64,000 nt of DNA, taken from the NCBI RefSeq assembly GCF_014649735.1, contig NZ_BMTP01000016.1, forward strand, positions 62,001 to 126,000, written 5' to 3'. Of this stretch, positions 1-8,455 are shown one piece after another. The notes under the pieces are model-generated. The model saw nothing but the letters and a program-made list of their open reading frames with translations, had not been told where the DNA came from and made no database searches. Position 1 is the first letter of the stretch; each line of letters opens with the position of its first letter. A program made the position numbers and the translations under genes. The stretch is from Streptomyces lavendofoliae. Its GTDB lineage: Bacteria > Actinomycetota > Actinomycetes > Streptomycetales > Streptomycetaceae.

Positions 1-578
1 TCGGTGCCCAGCAGCAGCGCGTCGCCGGGCGCCAGCAGCGAACGCACCGACCGCAGGAAGAGCGTCCGCTGCTCCGGCAGCAGGTTGCCGATGGTGCCGC
101 CCAGGAAGGCGACCAGCCGGGGACCCGGCGTGCCCGGCAGGGCCAGGCCGCGGGTGAAGTCGGCGATCAGCGCGTGCACCTGGAGGCGGGGGTGCTCGGC
201 GGTCAGCGTCTCGGCCGCGCCCCGCAGCGCGCTCTCGCTCACGTCGACGGGCACGTAGCTCTCCAGCCCGGGCAGCAGCGCCTCGATCAGGTGGCGGGTC
301 TTCTCCGACGAGCCCGACCCGAGCTCCACCAGGGTGCGGGCCCGGGTGACCTCCGCGATCCGGGCCGCCCGGGCGATCAGGATCTCCCGTTCCGCCCGGG
401 TCGGGTAGTACTCGGGCAGCCGGGTGATCTCCTCGAACAGTTCGCTGCCCCGGGCGTCGTAGAACCACTTGGGCGGCAGGTCCTTCGGGGTACGGGTCAG
501 GCCGTGCAGGACGTCGGCCCTCAGATCGGCGCCCGTGGCGTCCTCGGGCAGGGTGCGGGTCAGCAGGAACGGGCTCAC
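1..578 (-). CDS. egtD: L-histidine N-alpha-methyltransferase EgtD (3' end outside window)
   Basis: Trimethylates histidine to hercynine with S-adenosylmethionine, the first step of ergothioneine synthesis in the cytoplasm. About 192 residues are visible, starting from a GTG at 578-576; the C-terminal part lies beyond base 1. The visible N-terminus contains a conserved PPKWFYDARGSELFEEIT stretch, then the SAM-binding VELGSGSSEKT motif near residue 90 and a LGGTIGNLLPEQ stretch, all typical of the EgtD family. The GTG overlaps the egtC stop codon (GTGA), so the gene is translationally coupled as the last visible member of the egtABCD operon. Confident assignment; only the truncation limits it. 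Confidence 0.95.
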   Translation of the reverse strand, partial: MSPFLLTRTLPEDATGADLRADVLHGLTRTPKDLPPKWFYDARGSELFEEITRLPEYYPTRAEREILIARAARIAEVTRARTLVELGSGSSEKTRHLIEALLPGLESYVPVDVSESALRGAAETLTAEHPRLQVHALIADFTRGLALPGTPGPRLVAFLGGTIGNLLPEQRTLFLRSVRSLLAPGDALLLGT

Positions 579-1333
579 GCGGACGGCTCCTTGAGCGGGG
601 TCAGAAGGACATCGGTACGGGTCGCGGCGAGCACGGTGCGGTCGGGGACCTCCCGCCAGGCCGGATCGTCGTCGTACGGCTCGGAGGCGACGACCGTGCG
701 CTGCCGGCCGGGGTCGGCCAGATACCACAGGGTGTCGCCCCAAGCGGTGGCGCAGACGGTCTCGCCGTCGGTGAGCAGCAGGTTCAGCCGCGAGCCGGGG
801 GCCGCGGCGGCGACGTCCAGCACGGTGTCGGCCAGCGCCTGGCCGGCCTCGTCGCCGTCCCGCAGCCGGCGCAGGACCAGCGCCCACACCAGGGCGGAGT
901 CGTTGCGGGCCTCCAGTGACAGCAACTCGTCGGCCGGCAGCCGCACGGCGAGCCGCCCGAGCGAGCCGGGCCACCCCCGTACCGCGCCGTTGTGGCTGAA
1001 CAGCCACGGCCCGGCGGCGTACGGCGCGGCGGCGGCCTCCGCGTCCGCCCCGGACAGCGTGGCGTCCCGCACGGCGGCCAGGAGTGCCCCGGTGCGCACC
1101 ACCCGCGCCAGGTCGGCGAACGACAGGTCGGCCCAGATCGGCCCGGCGCGCCGGTAACGGGCCGGGACGGGATCGCCCTCCGCGTACCAGCCGACACCGA
1201 ATCCGTCGGCGTTCACCGTCCCGTGGCGCTGCCGGCGCGGCTCCCACGACTGGCGGTACAGGGCGTGCGCCGGCTCCACCAACACGTCACGCAGCGGAAC
1301 TCCGGGCCCCAGGTAGGCGATATGACGACACAT
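575..1333 (-). CDS. egtC: Gamma-glutamyl-hercynylcysteine sulfoxide hydrolase EgtC
   Basis: Class II glutamine-amidotransferase fold enzyme that removes the gamma-glutamyl group from gamma-glutamyl-hercynylcysteine sulfoxide. The protein (252 aa) starts MCRHIAYLG, so Cys2 becomes the N-terminal nucleophile after Met removal, as expected for the Ntn hydrolase family. NADGFGVGWY (near residue 40) and the LFSHNGAVRGWPG loop (near residue 105) are the usual substrate-pocket motifs. The ATG overlaps the egtB stop (ATGA) and its own stop overlaps the egtD start. Length and motifs are normal for the family. Confidence 0.95.
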   Translation of the reverse strand: MCRHIAYLGPGVPLRDVLVEPAHALYRQSWEPRRQRHGTVNADGFGVGWYAEGDPVPARYRRAGPIWADLSFADLARVVRTGALLAAVRDATLSGADAEAAAAPYAAGPWLFSHNGAVRGWPGSLGRLAVRLPADELLSLEARNDSALVWALVLRRLRDGDEAGQALADTVLDVAAAAPGSRLNLLLTDGETVCATAWGDTLWYLADPGRQRTVVASEPYDDDPAWREVPDRTVLAATRTDVLLTPLKEPSA

Positions 1334-2655
1334 CAGACGGCCGCCCCTTCTCCGGCGGACCGCGCCGTGCGGAACCCGGAGAAGATCTGGCGCCGCACCG
1401 GCAGGTCCCAGTTGCGGAACGTGCCCCGGCACGCCACCGCGTCCACGGCGAACGAGCCGCCGCGCAGCACCTTGTGGCCCGGCCCGAAGAACACCTCCGA
1501 GTACTCCCGGTACGGGAAGGCGGCGAACCCGGGATACGGCAGGAAGTCGCTGGACGTCCACTCCCACACGTCGCCGATCAGCTGCCGTACCCCGAGCGGC
1601 GACCGCCCGGCCGGGTAGCTGCCGGCCGGCGCGGGCCGCAGGTGCCGCTGGCCCAGGTTGGCGTGCTCCGGCGTCGGGTCGTCGTCGCCCCACGGGTAGC
1701 GCAGGGAGCGGCCCGAGGCCGGATCGTGCCGGGCGGCCTTCTCCCACTCCTCCTCGGTGGGCAGCCGCCGCCCCGCCCAGCGGGCGTACGCGTCCGCCTC
1801 GTACCAGCTGACGTGCAGCACCGGCTCGTCCTCCGGCACCGGCTCCACGACGCCGAACCGGCGCCGCAGCCACTGCCCGCCCTCACGGCGCCAGAACAAC
1901 GGCGCCCCAATGCCGTGGGCGCGGATCTGCGCCCAGCCCTCCGGCGCCCACCACCGCTCGTCGTCGTACCCGCCGTCCGCGATGAACGCCAGGTAGGCGC
2001 CGTTGGTGACGGGCACCGTGTCGATGAAGAAGGCGGGCACCACGCGCGTGTGCGCCGGACGTTCGTTGTCCAGCGCCCACGGCTCGGCCGAGGTGCCCAT
2101 GGTGAACGGGCCGCCCGGAACCAGCACTTCGGCGGGCAGGTCCGCCGTGCCGGGGCCGGGCGGCGGCCCGGGCGCGTGCAGCGCGGCGGGACCGCGCCGC
2201 AACTGATGGGTGATCAGCATGGTCTCGTCGTGCTGCTGCTCGTGCTGGGCCACCATGCCGAACGCGAACGCCGCGTCGACCAGCGGACGGCCGCCCTCCA
2301 GCGGGGTGCGCTCCAGGACGTCCAGGACCCGGCCGCGTACGTCCGAGGCGTACGCACGCGCCTCGGCGGGCGCCAGCAGCGGCAGCGTCGGGCGGGTGGC
2401 CCTGGGGTGCTCGAAGGCGTCGTACACGGAGTCGATCTCGGGCCGCAGCGCCTCGTGCCCCGCCACGGCGCGCCAGAGCCACTGCTCCTCCTGGTTGGAG
2501 ATGTGCGCCAGGTCCCACACCAGCGGGGACATCAGCGGCGAGTGCTGGGCGGTCAGCTCGCCGTCGTCCACGCAGTCGGTGAGCAGGGCGGTACGGGCCC
2601 GGGCGGTGGTGAGCGCGTCCAGCGCCCGCCGCCTGAGCTTCTCGGGGTCGGTCAT
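1333..2655 (-). CDS. egtB: Hercynine oxygenase EgtB
   Basis: Non-heme iron sulfoxide synthase that joins hercynine and gamma-glutamylcysteine using O2. The 440-residue protein has an N-terminal DinB-like domain and a C-terminal formylglycine-generating-enzyme-like (sulfatase-modifying factor) domain from about residue 170. The iron ligands are visible as H51 and the HEQQH motif (H138, H142). The C-terminal domain carries NEEWEKAAR-like and GDVWEWTSS motifs. I chose the ATG at 2655, which overlaps the egtA stop (ATGA), rather than upstream in-frame starts that would run into egtA. Second gene of the coupled egt operon. Confidence 0.95.
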   Translation of the reverse strand: MTDPEKLRRRALDALTTARARTALLTDCVDDGELTAQHSPLMSPLVWDLAHISNQEEQWLWRAVAGHEALRPEIDSVYDAFEHPRATRPTLPLLAPAEARAYASDVRGRVLDVLERTPLEGGRPLVDAAFAFGMVAQHEQQHDETMLITHQLRRGPAALHAPGPPPGPGTADLPAEVLVPGGPFTMGTSAEPWALDNERPAHTRVVPAFFIDTVPVTNGAYLAFIADGGYDDERWWAPEGWAQIRAHGIGAPLFWRREGGQWLRRRFGVVEPVPEDEPVLHVSWYEADAYARWAGRRLPTEEEWEKAARHDPASGRSLRYPWGDDDPTPEHANLGQRHLRPAPAGSYPAGRSPLGVRQLIGDVWEWTSSDFLPYPGFAAFPYREYSEVFFGPGHKVLRGGSFAVDAVACRGTFRNWDLPVRRQIFSGFRTARSAGEGAAV

Positions 2656-3965
2656 GTGCGGGCGTCCTTCCCGGGGGCCCCGGCCGTGGTCACGGGGCTC
2701 GACTGGTCGTCGGCGGGACATCGGCCCCGCAGGACATGGCGCTCGTGGAACGCGGCGACGGCGTCCACGACGGCGGTGGAGGCGCCCCTGCGGGGCAGGG
2801 CCCGCAGGGCGAGCGCGAAGCAGGCGACGGCCGCCTCGCGCAGCGCGGGTGCGGTCAGGCCGTCGCGCGCGGCACCGCGCCACAGCGCGTCACGCGGCGG
2901 CGGGGCAGCGGCCGGTGCCACGCCCGCCAGGGGCTCCACCACGCGGTACGCGGCCTCGGCCGCCACCGGGTCGTCGAACAGGGCGGCGGTCACCGCGAGC
3001 GGGACGATCCAGCCGTCCTCGCCCGGCTGGGCGTCGATCATGCGGAGTTCGAGGTGGCCGCGCGGCCGCACGGGCGGGAACAGGGTGGTGAGGTGGTAGT
3101 CGAGGTCCCCGCGGGTGGCGGGCCTCGGCCACCCGGACCGCAGCCACTCCCGTAACGTCAGCGCCTCGGGCACCGCCCAGGGGCCGTCGCCCGTGCCGTC
3201 GCCGTCCCCGCCCCGCACGCACATCACCGGGGCGTCCAGCACGTGCGCCGCCCACGCGGCACGCGGCTCCCGCCGGGTGTCCGGCGCCGTGGCGCGCACC
3301 GGGTCGAGGTCGGCCCACAGGCCTTGCCGGGCCGAACGCAGACCGGACGGCCTGCCGTGCAGAACGGGGGAGTTGGCGAACGCGGCGACCAGGACCGGGC
3401 CCAGCAGGTGGGCCAGGCGCCAGCGCCGCTCGAAGCCCAGCGGCCCGGGCTCCTCGTGACCGGCGTCGAGGCAGACCTGCACGGAGGCCGAGTCGCGCAT
3501 CATGGCGCGCCCGGCCGGACCGGTACGGTCCAGGTAGGTTTCCATCGCGTCGTACCGCGGCTGGCGCAGCAGCCGGTCGCGCGGGGGGTGCCAGGGATCG
3601 GTGCCGGCGCCGGTGAGGGTGAGTCCGTGGGCGGCCAGCGCGGTCCGTACGGCCGTCAGGTCGGCCGAGACGGTGGTGACGCATTCCATCAGGGACCCGG
3701 CGGGCGGCGAGCTGAGCTCCAGCTGCCCGCCGGGTTCGAAGGTGAGCGCCGACCTCAGCGGCAGGGTCCGCAGTACGCCGAAGGCGGTACGGAGCCGGTC
3801 GGGGGTGACGCGGAGTCGCGGCGAGCCCAGGTCATGGACGAACCATTCGAGTTCGACCCCGACCGTGCGCGGCGGGCCGGTCTTGAAACAGATGCATCGC
3901 AGCAGATCCTCCGCCTCGTCCTCGGCGAGCGGACCGCCGCTGTCCGGCATGTCGCCCAGTGGCAT
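2652..3965 (-). CDS. egtA: Glutamate-cysteine ligase EgtA
   Basis: ATP-dependent ligase of the GCS2 family that makes gamma-glutamylcysteine, the sulfur donor for EgtB. The protein has 437 residues with the family hallmarks VGVELEWFV (near residue 35), the LELSSPP segment and RGHLELRMIDAQPGEDGW near residue 310. The start at 3965 is supported by a strong AGGAGG site six bases upstream; longer in-frame starts lack one. It is the first gene of the egtABCD operon, divergent from the PARG-like gene with about 120 bp between them. No egtE (C-S lyase) is visible; in many actinomycetes that gene lies elsewhere. Confidence 0.93.
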   Translation of the reverse strand: MPLGDMPDSGGPLAEDEAEDLLRCICFKTGPPRTVGVELEWFVHDLGSPRLRVTPDRLRTAFGVLRTLPLRSALTFEPGGQLELSSPPAGSLMECVTTVSADLTAVRTALAAHGLTLTGAGTDPWHPPRDRLLRQPRYDAMETYLDRTGPAGRAMMRDSASVQVCLDAGHEEPGPLGFERRWRLAHLLGPVLVAAFANSPVLHGRPSGLRSARQGLWADLDPVRATAPDTRREPRAAWAAHVLDAPVMCVRGGDGDGTGDGPWAVPEALTLREWLRSGWPRPATRGDLDYHLTTLFPPVRPRGHLELRMIDAQPGEDGWIVPLAVTAALFDDPVAAEAAYRVVEPLAGVAPAAAPPPRDALWRGAARDGLTAPALREAAVACFALALRALPRRGASTAVVDAVAAFHERHVLRGRCPADDQSSPVTTAGAPGKDART

Positions 3966-4087
3966 GGGTTCCTCCTGTCGAAGGGGTTCCGTCCCACCTA
4001 AGCCACCGGTCGGTGATCCCACAAGAGCGCCCCCCGGGGCGGAAAACCGGTTGCCCGGAGCTTGAATGATTATCGACGATGCCGGGT

Positions 4088-4921
4088 ATGAGTGCACGTC
4101 TGCGCGAGATCGCGAAGCGGACCGAGGAGATCGTCGGCGCGGGCCGGTACATCGCCCCCGACGGCCGCCGGGTCACCATCGGCGCCGAGATCGCCGCCGC
4201 CCTGGCCGGGACCGCGATGTACGGCCCCGAGCCCGTCCCGGTGGCCCCGGACACCGACCGGACCACCCGCTTCCAGGTCACCGGCGAGTCCAGCCTGGAG
4301 GCCGCGCGCCGGCTCACCGACGCCGCGACGTCCCCCGTCGCCGTCCTGAACTTCGCCTCCGCCCGCAACCCCGGCGGCGGCTACCTCAACGGAGCCCAGG
4401 CGCAGGAGGAGGCCCTGTGCCGCGCCTCGGCGCTGTACGCGACACTGCTGCGCGTCCCGGAGTTCTACGCCCACCACCGCGCCGACCGCAGCCCCTTCTA
4501 CACCGATCGCGTCATCCACTCGCCGGGCGTGCCGGTCTTCCGCGACGACCGCGGCGGGCTCCTCGACTCCCCTTTCCCCGTGGGATTTCTCACGTCTCCC
4601 GCGCCCAACGCCGGGGTGATCACAGCCCGTACGCCCGAGGACGCCGGACGCGTCCCGGAGGCGCTCGCCTCCCGGGCGGAACGGGTGCTGGAGACCGCCG
4701 CGGCGTGCGGCTACCGGCGGCTCGTCCTGGGTGCCTGGGGGTGCGGGGTGTTCCGCAACGACCCCCGGCAGGTGGCGGGTGCCTTCCGGGCGCGGCTCAC
4801 CGGCGGGGGCCGGTTCGCCGGGCACTTCGACGAGGTCGTCTTCGCCGTCCTGGACCGGACGCGCGGCGCCACGACGCTGGGCGCGTTCCGCGACGCGTTC
4901 GCGGCCGTCACGGCGGTGTGA
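4088..4921 (+). CDS. TIGR02452 family protein, microbial-type poly(ADP-ribose) glycohydrolase
   Basis: 277-residue protein with the bacterial PARG signature: GGG (residues 96-98) and QEE (106-108) seven residues apart, in the context NPGGGYLNGAQAQEE. In this macrodomain-related family the second glutamate of QEE is catalytic and the enzyme cleaves ADP-ribose chains or removes ADP-ribose from proteins. A second conserved block, VLGAWGCGVFRNDP, follows near residue 220. Two ATGs nine bases apart (4079, 4088) are possible; I prefer MSAR, which fits the family start, though neither has a good Shine-Dalgarno. No ADP-ribosyltransferase neighbour is seen, so its cellular target is unknown. Confidence 0.82.
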   Translation: MSARLREIAKRTEEIVGAGRYIAPDGRRVTIGAEIAAALAGTAMYGPEPVPVAPDTDRTTRFQVTGESSLEAARRLTDAATSPVAVLNFASARNPGGGYLNGAQAQEEALCRASALYATLLRVPEFYAHHRADRSPFYTDRVIHSPGVPVFRDDRGGLLDSPFPVGFLTSPAPNAGVITARTPEDAGRVPEALASRAERVLETAAACGYRRLVLGAWGCGVFRNDPRQVAGAFRARLTGGGRFAGHFDEVVFAVLDRTRGATTLGAFRDAFAAVTAV

Positions 4922-5173
4922 CCGGGGCGGTCGGAGCCGCCCGGACGGGTCCGCCGTCACGGGCGGGCGGCCTGTCCGCCCCTTCGCGGCCGGCGCCGGT
5001 GTACCGCGGCTGCGCCGGCCGCCTCGCCGGTCATGAGCGCCGGCGGCAGCGCATGCCGACACCGCCGGCGCCCGGTGGCACGTGCCGGCCGGGCGGTGCG
5101 GGTCCGTGCGGCACCCCTTTCGCGGCAACCGCCGGACGTCGGTGGGGGCCGGTCTGGAAAGATGCCGAGGGCG

Positions 5174-6211
5174 ATGACCCAGACACCTCCCCGGCCCGCC
5201 GCCGGGTCCCCGGCCCCCCGCCCGGTCCCGACCAGCACGGACGTGGCGCGGCTGGCCGGTGTCTCCCGGGCCACCGTCTCGTACGTGCTCAACAACACCT
5301 CGGCCGTACGGATCAGCGAGCCGACCCGCCGCCGGGTGCGGGAGGCCGCCGAGGAGCTGGGCTACGTACCGCACGCCGCCGCGCGCAGCCTGCGGGCGGG
5401 CCGGACCCGGATCGTGCTCCTGCCCACCGCCCACGTCCCCGTCGGCCCGTTGTACGGCCACTTCCTCAACGAGCTCCAGTGGGCGCTGCGCCGCCTCGAC
5501 TACACGGTGGTCCAGTACGCCAGCATGGGCCTCGACGGCGACGAGGCGGCGCGCGCGTGGGCGGAACTGCGCCCCGTGGCCGTCGTGTCCTTCGGCGCGG
5601 TGGAGCTCACCCCGCAGGGCGTGGACGTGCTCAAGAGGTCGGGCGCCCAGGCCGTGATCACCCTGGGGCCGCAGCCTGTGGAGGGGGCTCACAGCCTGCC
5701 GGTGGACCAGCGCCGGGTGGGCCGCTGCGCGGGCGTCCACCTGGTGGAACGCGGCTACCGGCGCATCGGCGTGGTGTTGCCCGAGGAGCCCGGCCCGGAG
5801 CTGTTCTCCGGCCCCCGCCTGGAGGGCGTGCGCCACGCGGTGGCCGGCACCGGCGCCGACGTCGTGCCCCTGCCGCTGGCCCGTACGGAGGAGGCGGCGG
5901 GCGCGCTCGCCGCCCGGTGGCCGGGCCTGGGGCTGGACGCGGTGTTCGCGTACGACGACGAGTACGCCGTGCTCCTGCTGCGCGCCCTGCTCGACGCCGG
6001 GGCGTCCGTACCGGGCGACACGGCCGTCATGGGCGCCGGCGACCTGCTGCTCGGCAGGCTGATGCGGCCCCGCCTGAGCACCGTGCGGATCGACATGGAG
6101 GCCGGTCAGCACCTCGCCGAACTGGTCGACCGCGTGGTCGCCGACCCGGACCGCACGCCGGAGAACCGTGACCTGATGGCCGCCCGGGCGATCCACCGCG
6201 AGTCCACCTGA
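5174..6211 (+). CDS. LacI family transcriptional regulator
   Basis: 345-residue repressor of the LacI/GalR type. The N-terminal helix-turn-helix reads TDVARLAGVSRATVSYVLNN (about residues 23-42), followed by the hinge region ending in GYVPHAAARSLRAG. The rest is a periplasmic-binding-protein-like effector domain with the late block FAYDDEYAVLLLRALLDAGASVPGDTAVMG, where FAYDD matches the usual F-x-x-D-x region. The start at 5174 has GAGGG upstream; an ATG at 5162 is possible. No sugar-transport or hydrolase genes lie alongside, so the effector and regulon cannot be read from context. Confidence 0.88.
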   Translation: MTQTPPRPAAGSPAPRPVPTSTDVARLAGVSRATVSYVLNNTSAVRISEPTRRRVREAAEELGYVPHAAARSLRAGRTRIVLLPTAHVPVGPLYGHFLNELQWALRRLDYTVVQYASMGLDGDEAARAWAELRPVAVVSFGAVELTPQGVDVLKRSGAQAVITLGPQPVEGAHSLPVDQRRVGRCAGVHLVERGYRRIGVVLPEEPGPELFSGPRLEGVRHAVAGTGADVVPLPLARTEEAAGALAARWPGLGLDAVFAYDDEYAVLLLRALLDAGASVPGDTAVMGAGDLLLGRLMRPRLSTVRIDMEAGQHLAELVDRVVADPDRTPENRDLMAARAIHREST

Positions 6212-6268
6212 CGACGTGCGGGGCCGGACGACGTGCGGGGCGGGCCGAACGTCTCTAGCGTCGGCCGC

Positions 6269-6538
6269 ATGAGCACACATCCGCAGCGCTTCGAGATCCT
6301 GCTGGTGCCCGAGCACGTGGCGGGCCGCGACCCGGCGCACCTGGCGGAGGACGCCGTCCGCGCGGCCGCCATCCGCTCGGCGGTCGTCGAGGCCACGGGC
6401 GAGACGGGCGTCTCGGGCTACCCCCGTTACGCCGGTGAGGGGATGGTGGCCGACATCGACCCCGAGACCCGCACCGTGGAGGCGCTGCTCGTGGACGGCG
6501 CGGAGCTGGACTACGGGCTCTCGGCGCGCATCCGCTGA
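6269..6538 (+). CDS. Small hypothetical protein
   Basis: 89-residue acidic protein starting MSTHPQRFEILLVPEHVAGR. I do not recognise a family. It has no signal peptide, membrane segment or cysteine. The sequence has coding-like composition and lies 57 bp after the LacI regulator on the same strand, so it could be co-transcribed. Function unknown. Confidence 0.6.
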   Translation: MSTHPQRFEILLVPEHVAGRDPAHLAEDAVRAAAIRSAVVEATGETGVSGYPRYAGEGMVADIDPETRTVEALLVDGAELDYGLSARIR

Positions 6539-6693
6539 GGGGCCGGGCCGACCGGTGCCCCGGCAGGGCGGTCCGGCGCCCGCGTACGGCGACAGGCGCG
6601 CCCTCGGCAGGCGGCCATGCGCGGGCGGCCGTGGGACAGGCGGCCGTTGACAGGTGGCGGGCCACGGGCGGAGACTCGGGCGCGAGGCCGGAC

Positions 6694-6707
6694 TGAAGTT
6701 TACTTCA
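6694..6707. promoter_or_regulatory. Perfect inverted repeat, candidate operator of the thiolase gene
   Basis: TGAAGT-TT-ACTTCA, six-base arms around two bases, sits 38 bp upstream of the thiolase ATG in an otherwise GC-rich gap. Its AT-rich symmetry and position suggest a repressor or activator site, possibly for an aromatic-catabolism regulator. No matching regulator is encoded next to it, so this is inference from symmetry alone. Confidence 0.35.
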
Positions 6708-6745
6708 CCTGGCGAACAGTCGAGTGACCTGTGGGAGAGCCCCCG

Positions 6746-7936
6746 ATGAGCATCCGCGACGTCTACATCGTCGACGCCGTCCGCACGCCGATCGGCAGGT
6801 TCGGCGGGGCTCTCTCCTCCGTACGCCCGGACGACCTGGCCGCTCACGTCGTCAAGGCGCTCATGGACCGCACGCCCGCGCTCGACCCCGCCCGGCTCGA
6901 CGACGTCTACTTCGGCGACGCCAACGGGGCCGGCGAGGACAACCGCGACGTCGCCCGCATGGCCGTCCTGCTCGCCGGCCTGCCCGTCTCCGTCCCCGGA
7001 GTCACCGTCAACCGCCTGTGCGGGTCGGGGCTCGAAGCCGTCATCCAGGCGGCGCGCGCCATCGCCCTCGGGGACGCCTCGGTCGTCCTTGCGGGGGGAG
7101 TGGAGTCGATGTCGCGGGCGCCCTGGGTGCTGCAGAAGCCCGAGCGGGCCTTCCCGGCCGGCCACCAGGAGCTCCACTCGACCACGCTCGGCTGGCGCAT
7201 GACCAACCCGAGGATGCCCGCCGAGTGGACCGTCCCGCTCGGCGAGGGTGCCGAGCTGATCGCCGACAAGCACGCGATCACCCGCGAGCAGCAGGACGCC
7301 TTCGCGCTGGCCAGCCACCGGAAGGCCGCCTCCGCCTGGGAGGCGGGGCTCTACGACGGCGAGGTCGTCCCGTACGAGGGAGTGGACCTGGGCCGGGACG
7401 AGTGCGTCCGCGACAACACGTCCATGGAGGCGCTGGCCAAGCTGAAGCCGTCCTTCCGCACCGATGGGACCGGCACCGTGACGGCGGGCAACGCCTCACC
7501 GCTCAACGACGGCGCCGCCGCGCTGCTGCTGGTGGACGAGGAGGGCCTCAGGGCCTGCGGGCGGGAGCCCCTCGCCCGTGTCCGCGCCTCGGCCGTCACC
7601 GGCATCGAGCCGCAGCTGTTCGGACTGGGGCCGGTGGAGGCCGTGCAGCGGGCCCTCGCCAAGGGGGGCCGCACCTTCGCCGACCTCACCACGTTCGAAC
7701 TGAACGAGGCGTTCGCCGCCCAGTCGCTGGGCTGCCTCGCCGAGTGGCCCGAGCTGGACCCCGCCGTGGTCAACCCGCGCGGCGGCGCCATCGCCCTCGG
7801 CCACCCGCTGGGCGCCTCGGGCGCCCGCCTCGCCGGTTCCGTCGCCCATCAGCTGGCCGCGGCCGGCTCGGGCACCGGCCTCGCGGCGCTCTGCATCGGC
7901 GTGGGCCAGGGCCTGGCGCTGGTCCTGGAGCGCTGA
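6746..7936 (+). CDS. Acetyl-CoA acyltransferase / beta-ketoadipyl-CoA thiolase-like
   Basis: 396-residue biosynthetic/degradative thiolase. The active-site cysteine lies in VNRLCGSGLEAV (near residue 91), the general base histidine in GHPLGASGAR (near residue 353), and the second cysteine in ALCIGVGQG near the C-terminus, where most thiolases have CIGGGQG. The overall pattern, including DVYIVDAVRTPIGRFGG at the start and ELNEAFAAQ, is like PcaF/PaaJ beta-ketoadipyl-CoA thiolases, but pca or paa partners are not adjacent, so a general acyl-CoA thiolase remains possible. The ATG at 6746 is preceded by GGGAGAG. Confidence 0.9.
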   Translation: MSIRDVYIVDAVRTPIGRFGGALSSVRPDDLAAHVVKALMDRTPALDPARLDDVYFGDANGAGEDNRDVARMAVLLAGLPVSVPGVTVNRLCGSGLEAVIQAARAIALGDASVVLAGGVESMSRAPWVLQKPERAFPAGHQELHSTTLGWRMTNPRMPAEWTVPLGEGAELIADKHAITREQQDAFALASHRKAASAWEAGLYDGEVVPYEGVDLGRDECVRDNTSMEALAKLKPSFRTDGTGTVTAGNASPLNDGAAALLLVDEEGLRACGREPLARVRASAVTGIEPQLFGLGPVEAVQRALAKGGRTFADLTTFELNEAFAAQSLGCLAEWPELDPAVVNPRGGAIALGHPLGASGARLAGSVAHQLAAAGSGTGLAALCIGVGQGLALVLER

Positions 7937-7973
7937 CCCGGCCAGCGGCTTTGCGACGGTCCCGCGGCGCTCG

Positions 7974-8342
7974 TCAGGCCTGGGTCTTGCCCTTCTCGAT
8001 GGACGCGCGCACCTCGTCCATGTCCAGCTTCCGGGCCTGCCCGATGAGGTCCTCCAGGGCCGCCTCGGGCAGCGCCCCGGGCTGGGCGAACACCGCGACG
8101 CCGTCCCGGATGATCATCAGCGTGGGGATCGAGCGGATCTCGAACGCCGCCGCCAGCTCGGTCTGCGCCTCCGTGTCGACCTTCGCGAACACCAGGTCGG
8201 GGTGGCGTTCGGACGCGCCCTCGAAGACCGGGGCGAACTGGCGGCACGGCCCGCACCAGGCAGCCCAGAAGTCGATCAGGATGAAGTCGTTCTCCGTCAC
8301 CACCTGATCGAAGTTGTCCTTGGTGAGCTCAAGAGTGCTCAT
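7974..8342 (-). CDS. trxA: Thioredoxin
   Basis: 122-residue cytoplasmic thiol-disulfide reductase. The active site WCGPC (Cys30 and Cys33) and the cis-proline segment SIPTLMI are intact, and the length is normal for a thioredoxin with a short C-terminal extension (MDEVRASIEKGKTQA). It is divergent from the flavoprotein oxidoreductase gene and converges with the thiolase. No thioredoxin reductase lies next to it; it is probably a second thioredoxin rather than the TrxB partner copy. Confidence 0.93.
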   Translation of the reverse strand: MSTLELTKDNFDQVVTENDFILIDFWAAWCGPCRQFAPVFEGASERHPDLVFAKVDTEAQTELAAAFEIRSIPTLMIIRDGVAVFAQPGALPEAALEDLIGQARKLDMDEVRASIEKGKTQA

Positions 8343-8455
8343 GCTGCCTACCTCTTCCCGGTGTGTGGGGGATCGCCCCGGACAACCGCGCCCGGCGCCG
8401 CGCTATTCCGACTGCCCATGTGGCCAGGGCGCACACGTACCACCAGACTGACCCC

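Noticed and set aside
4070..7318. 1082-codon open frame on the minus strand
   Set aside because: Runs antisense across the PARG, LacI and thiolase genes, has Arg/Gly/Pro-rich shadow composition and no motif; typical of very high GC DNA.
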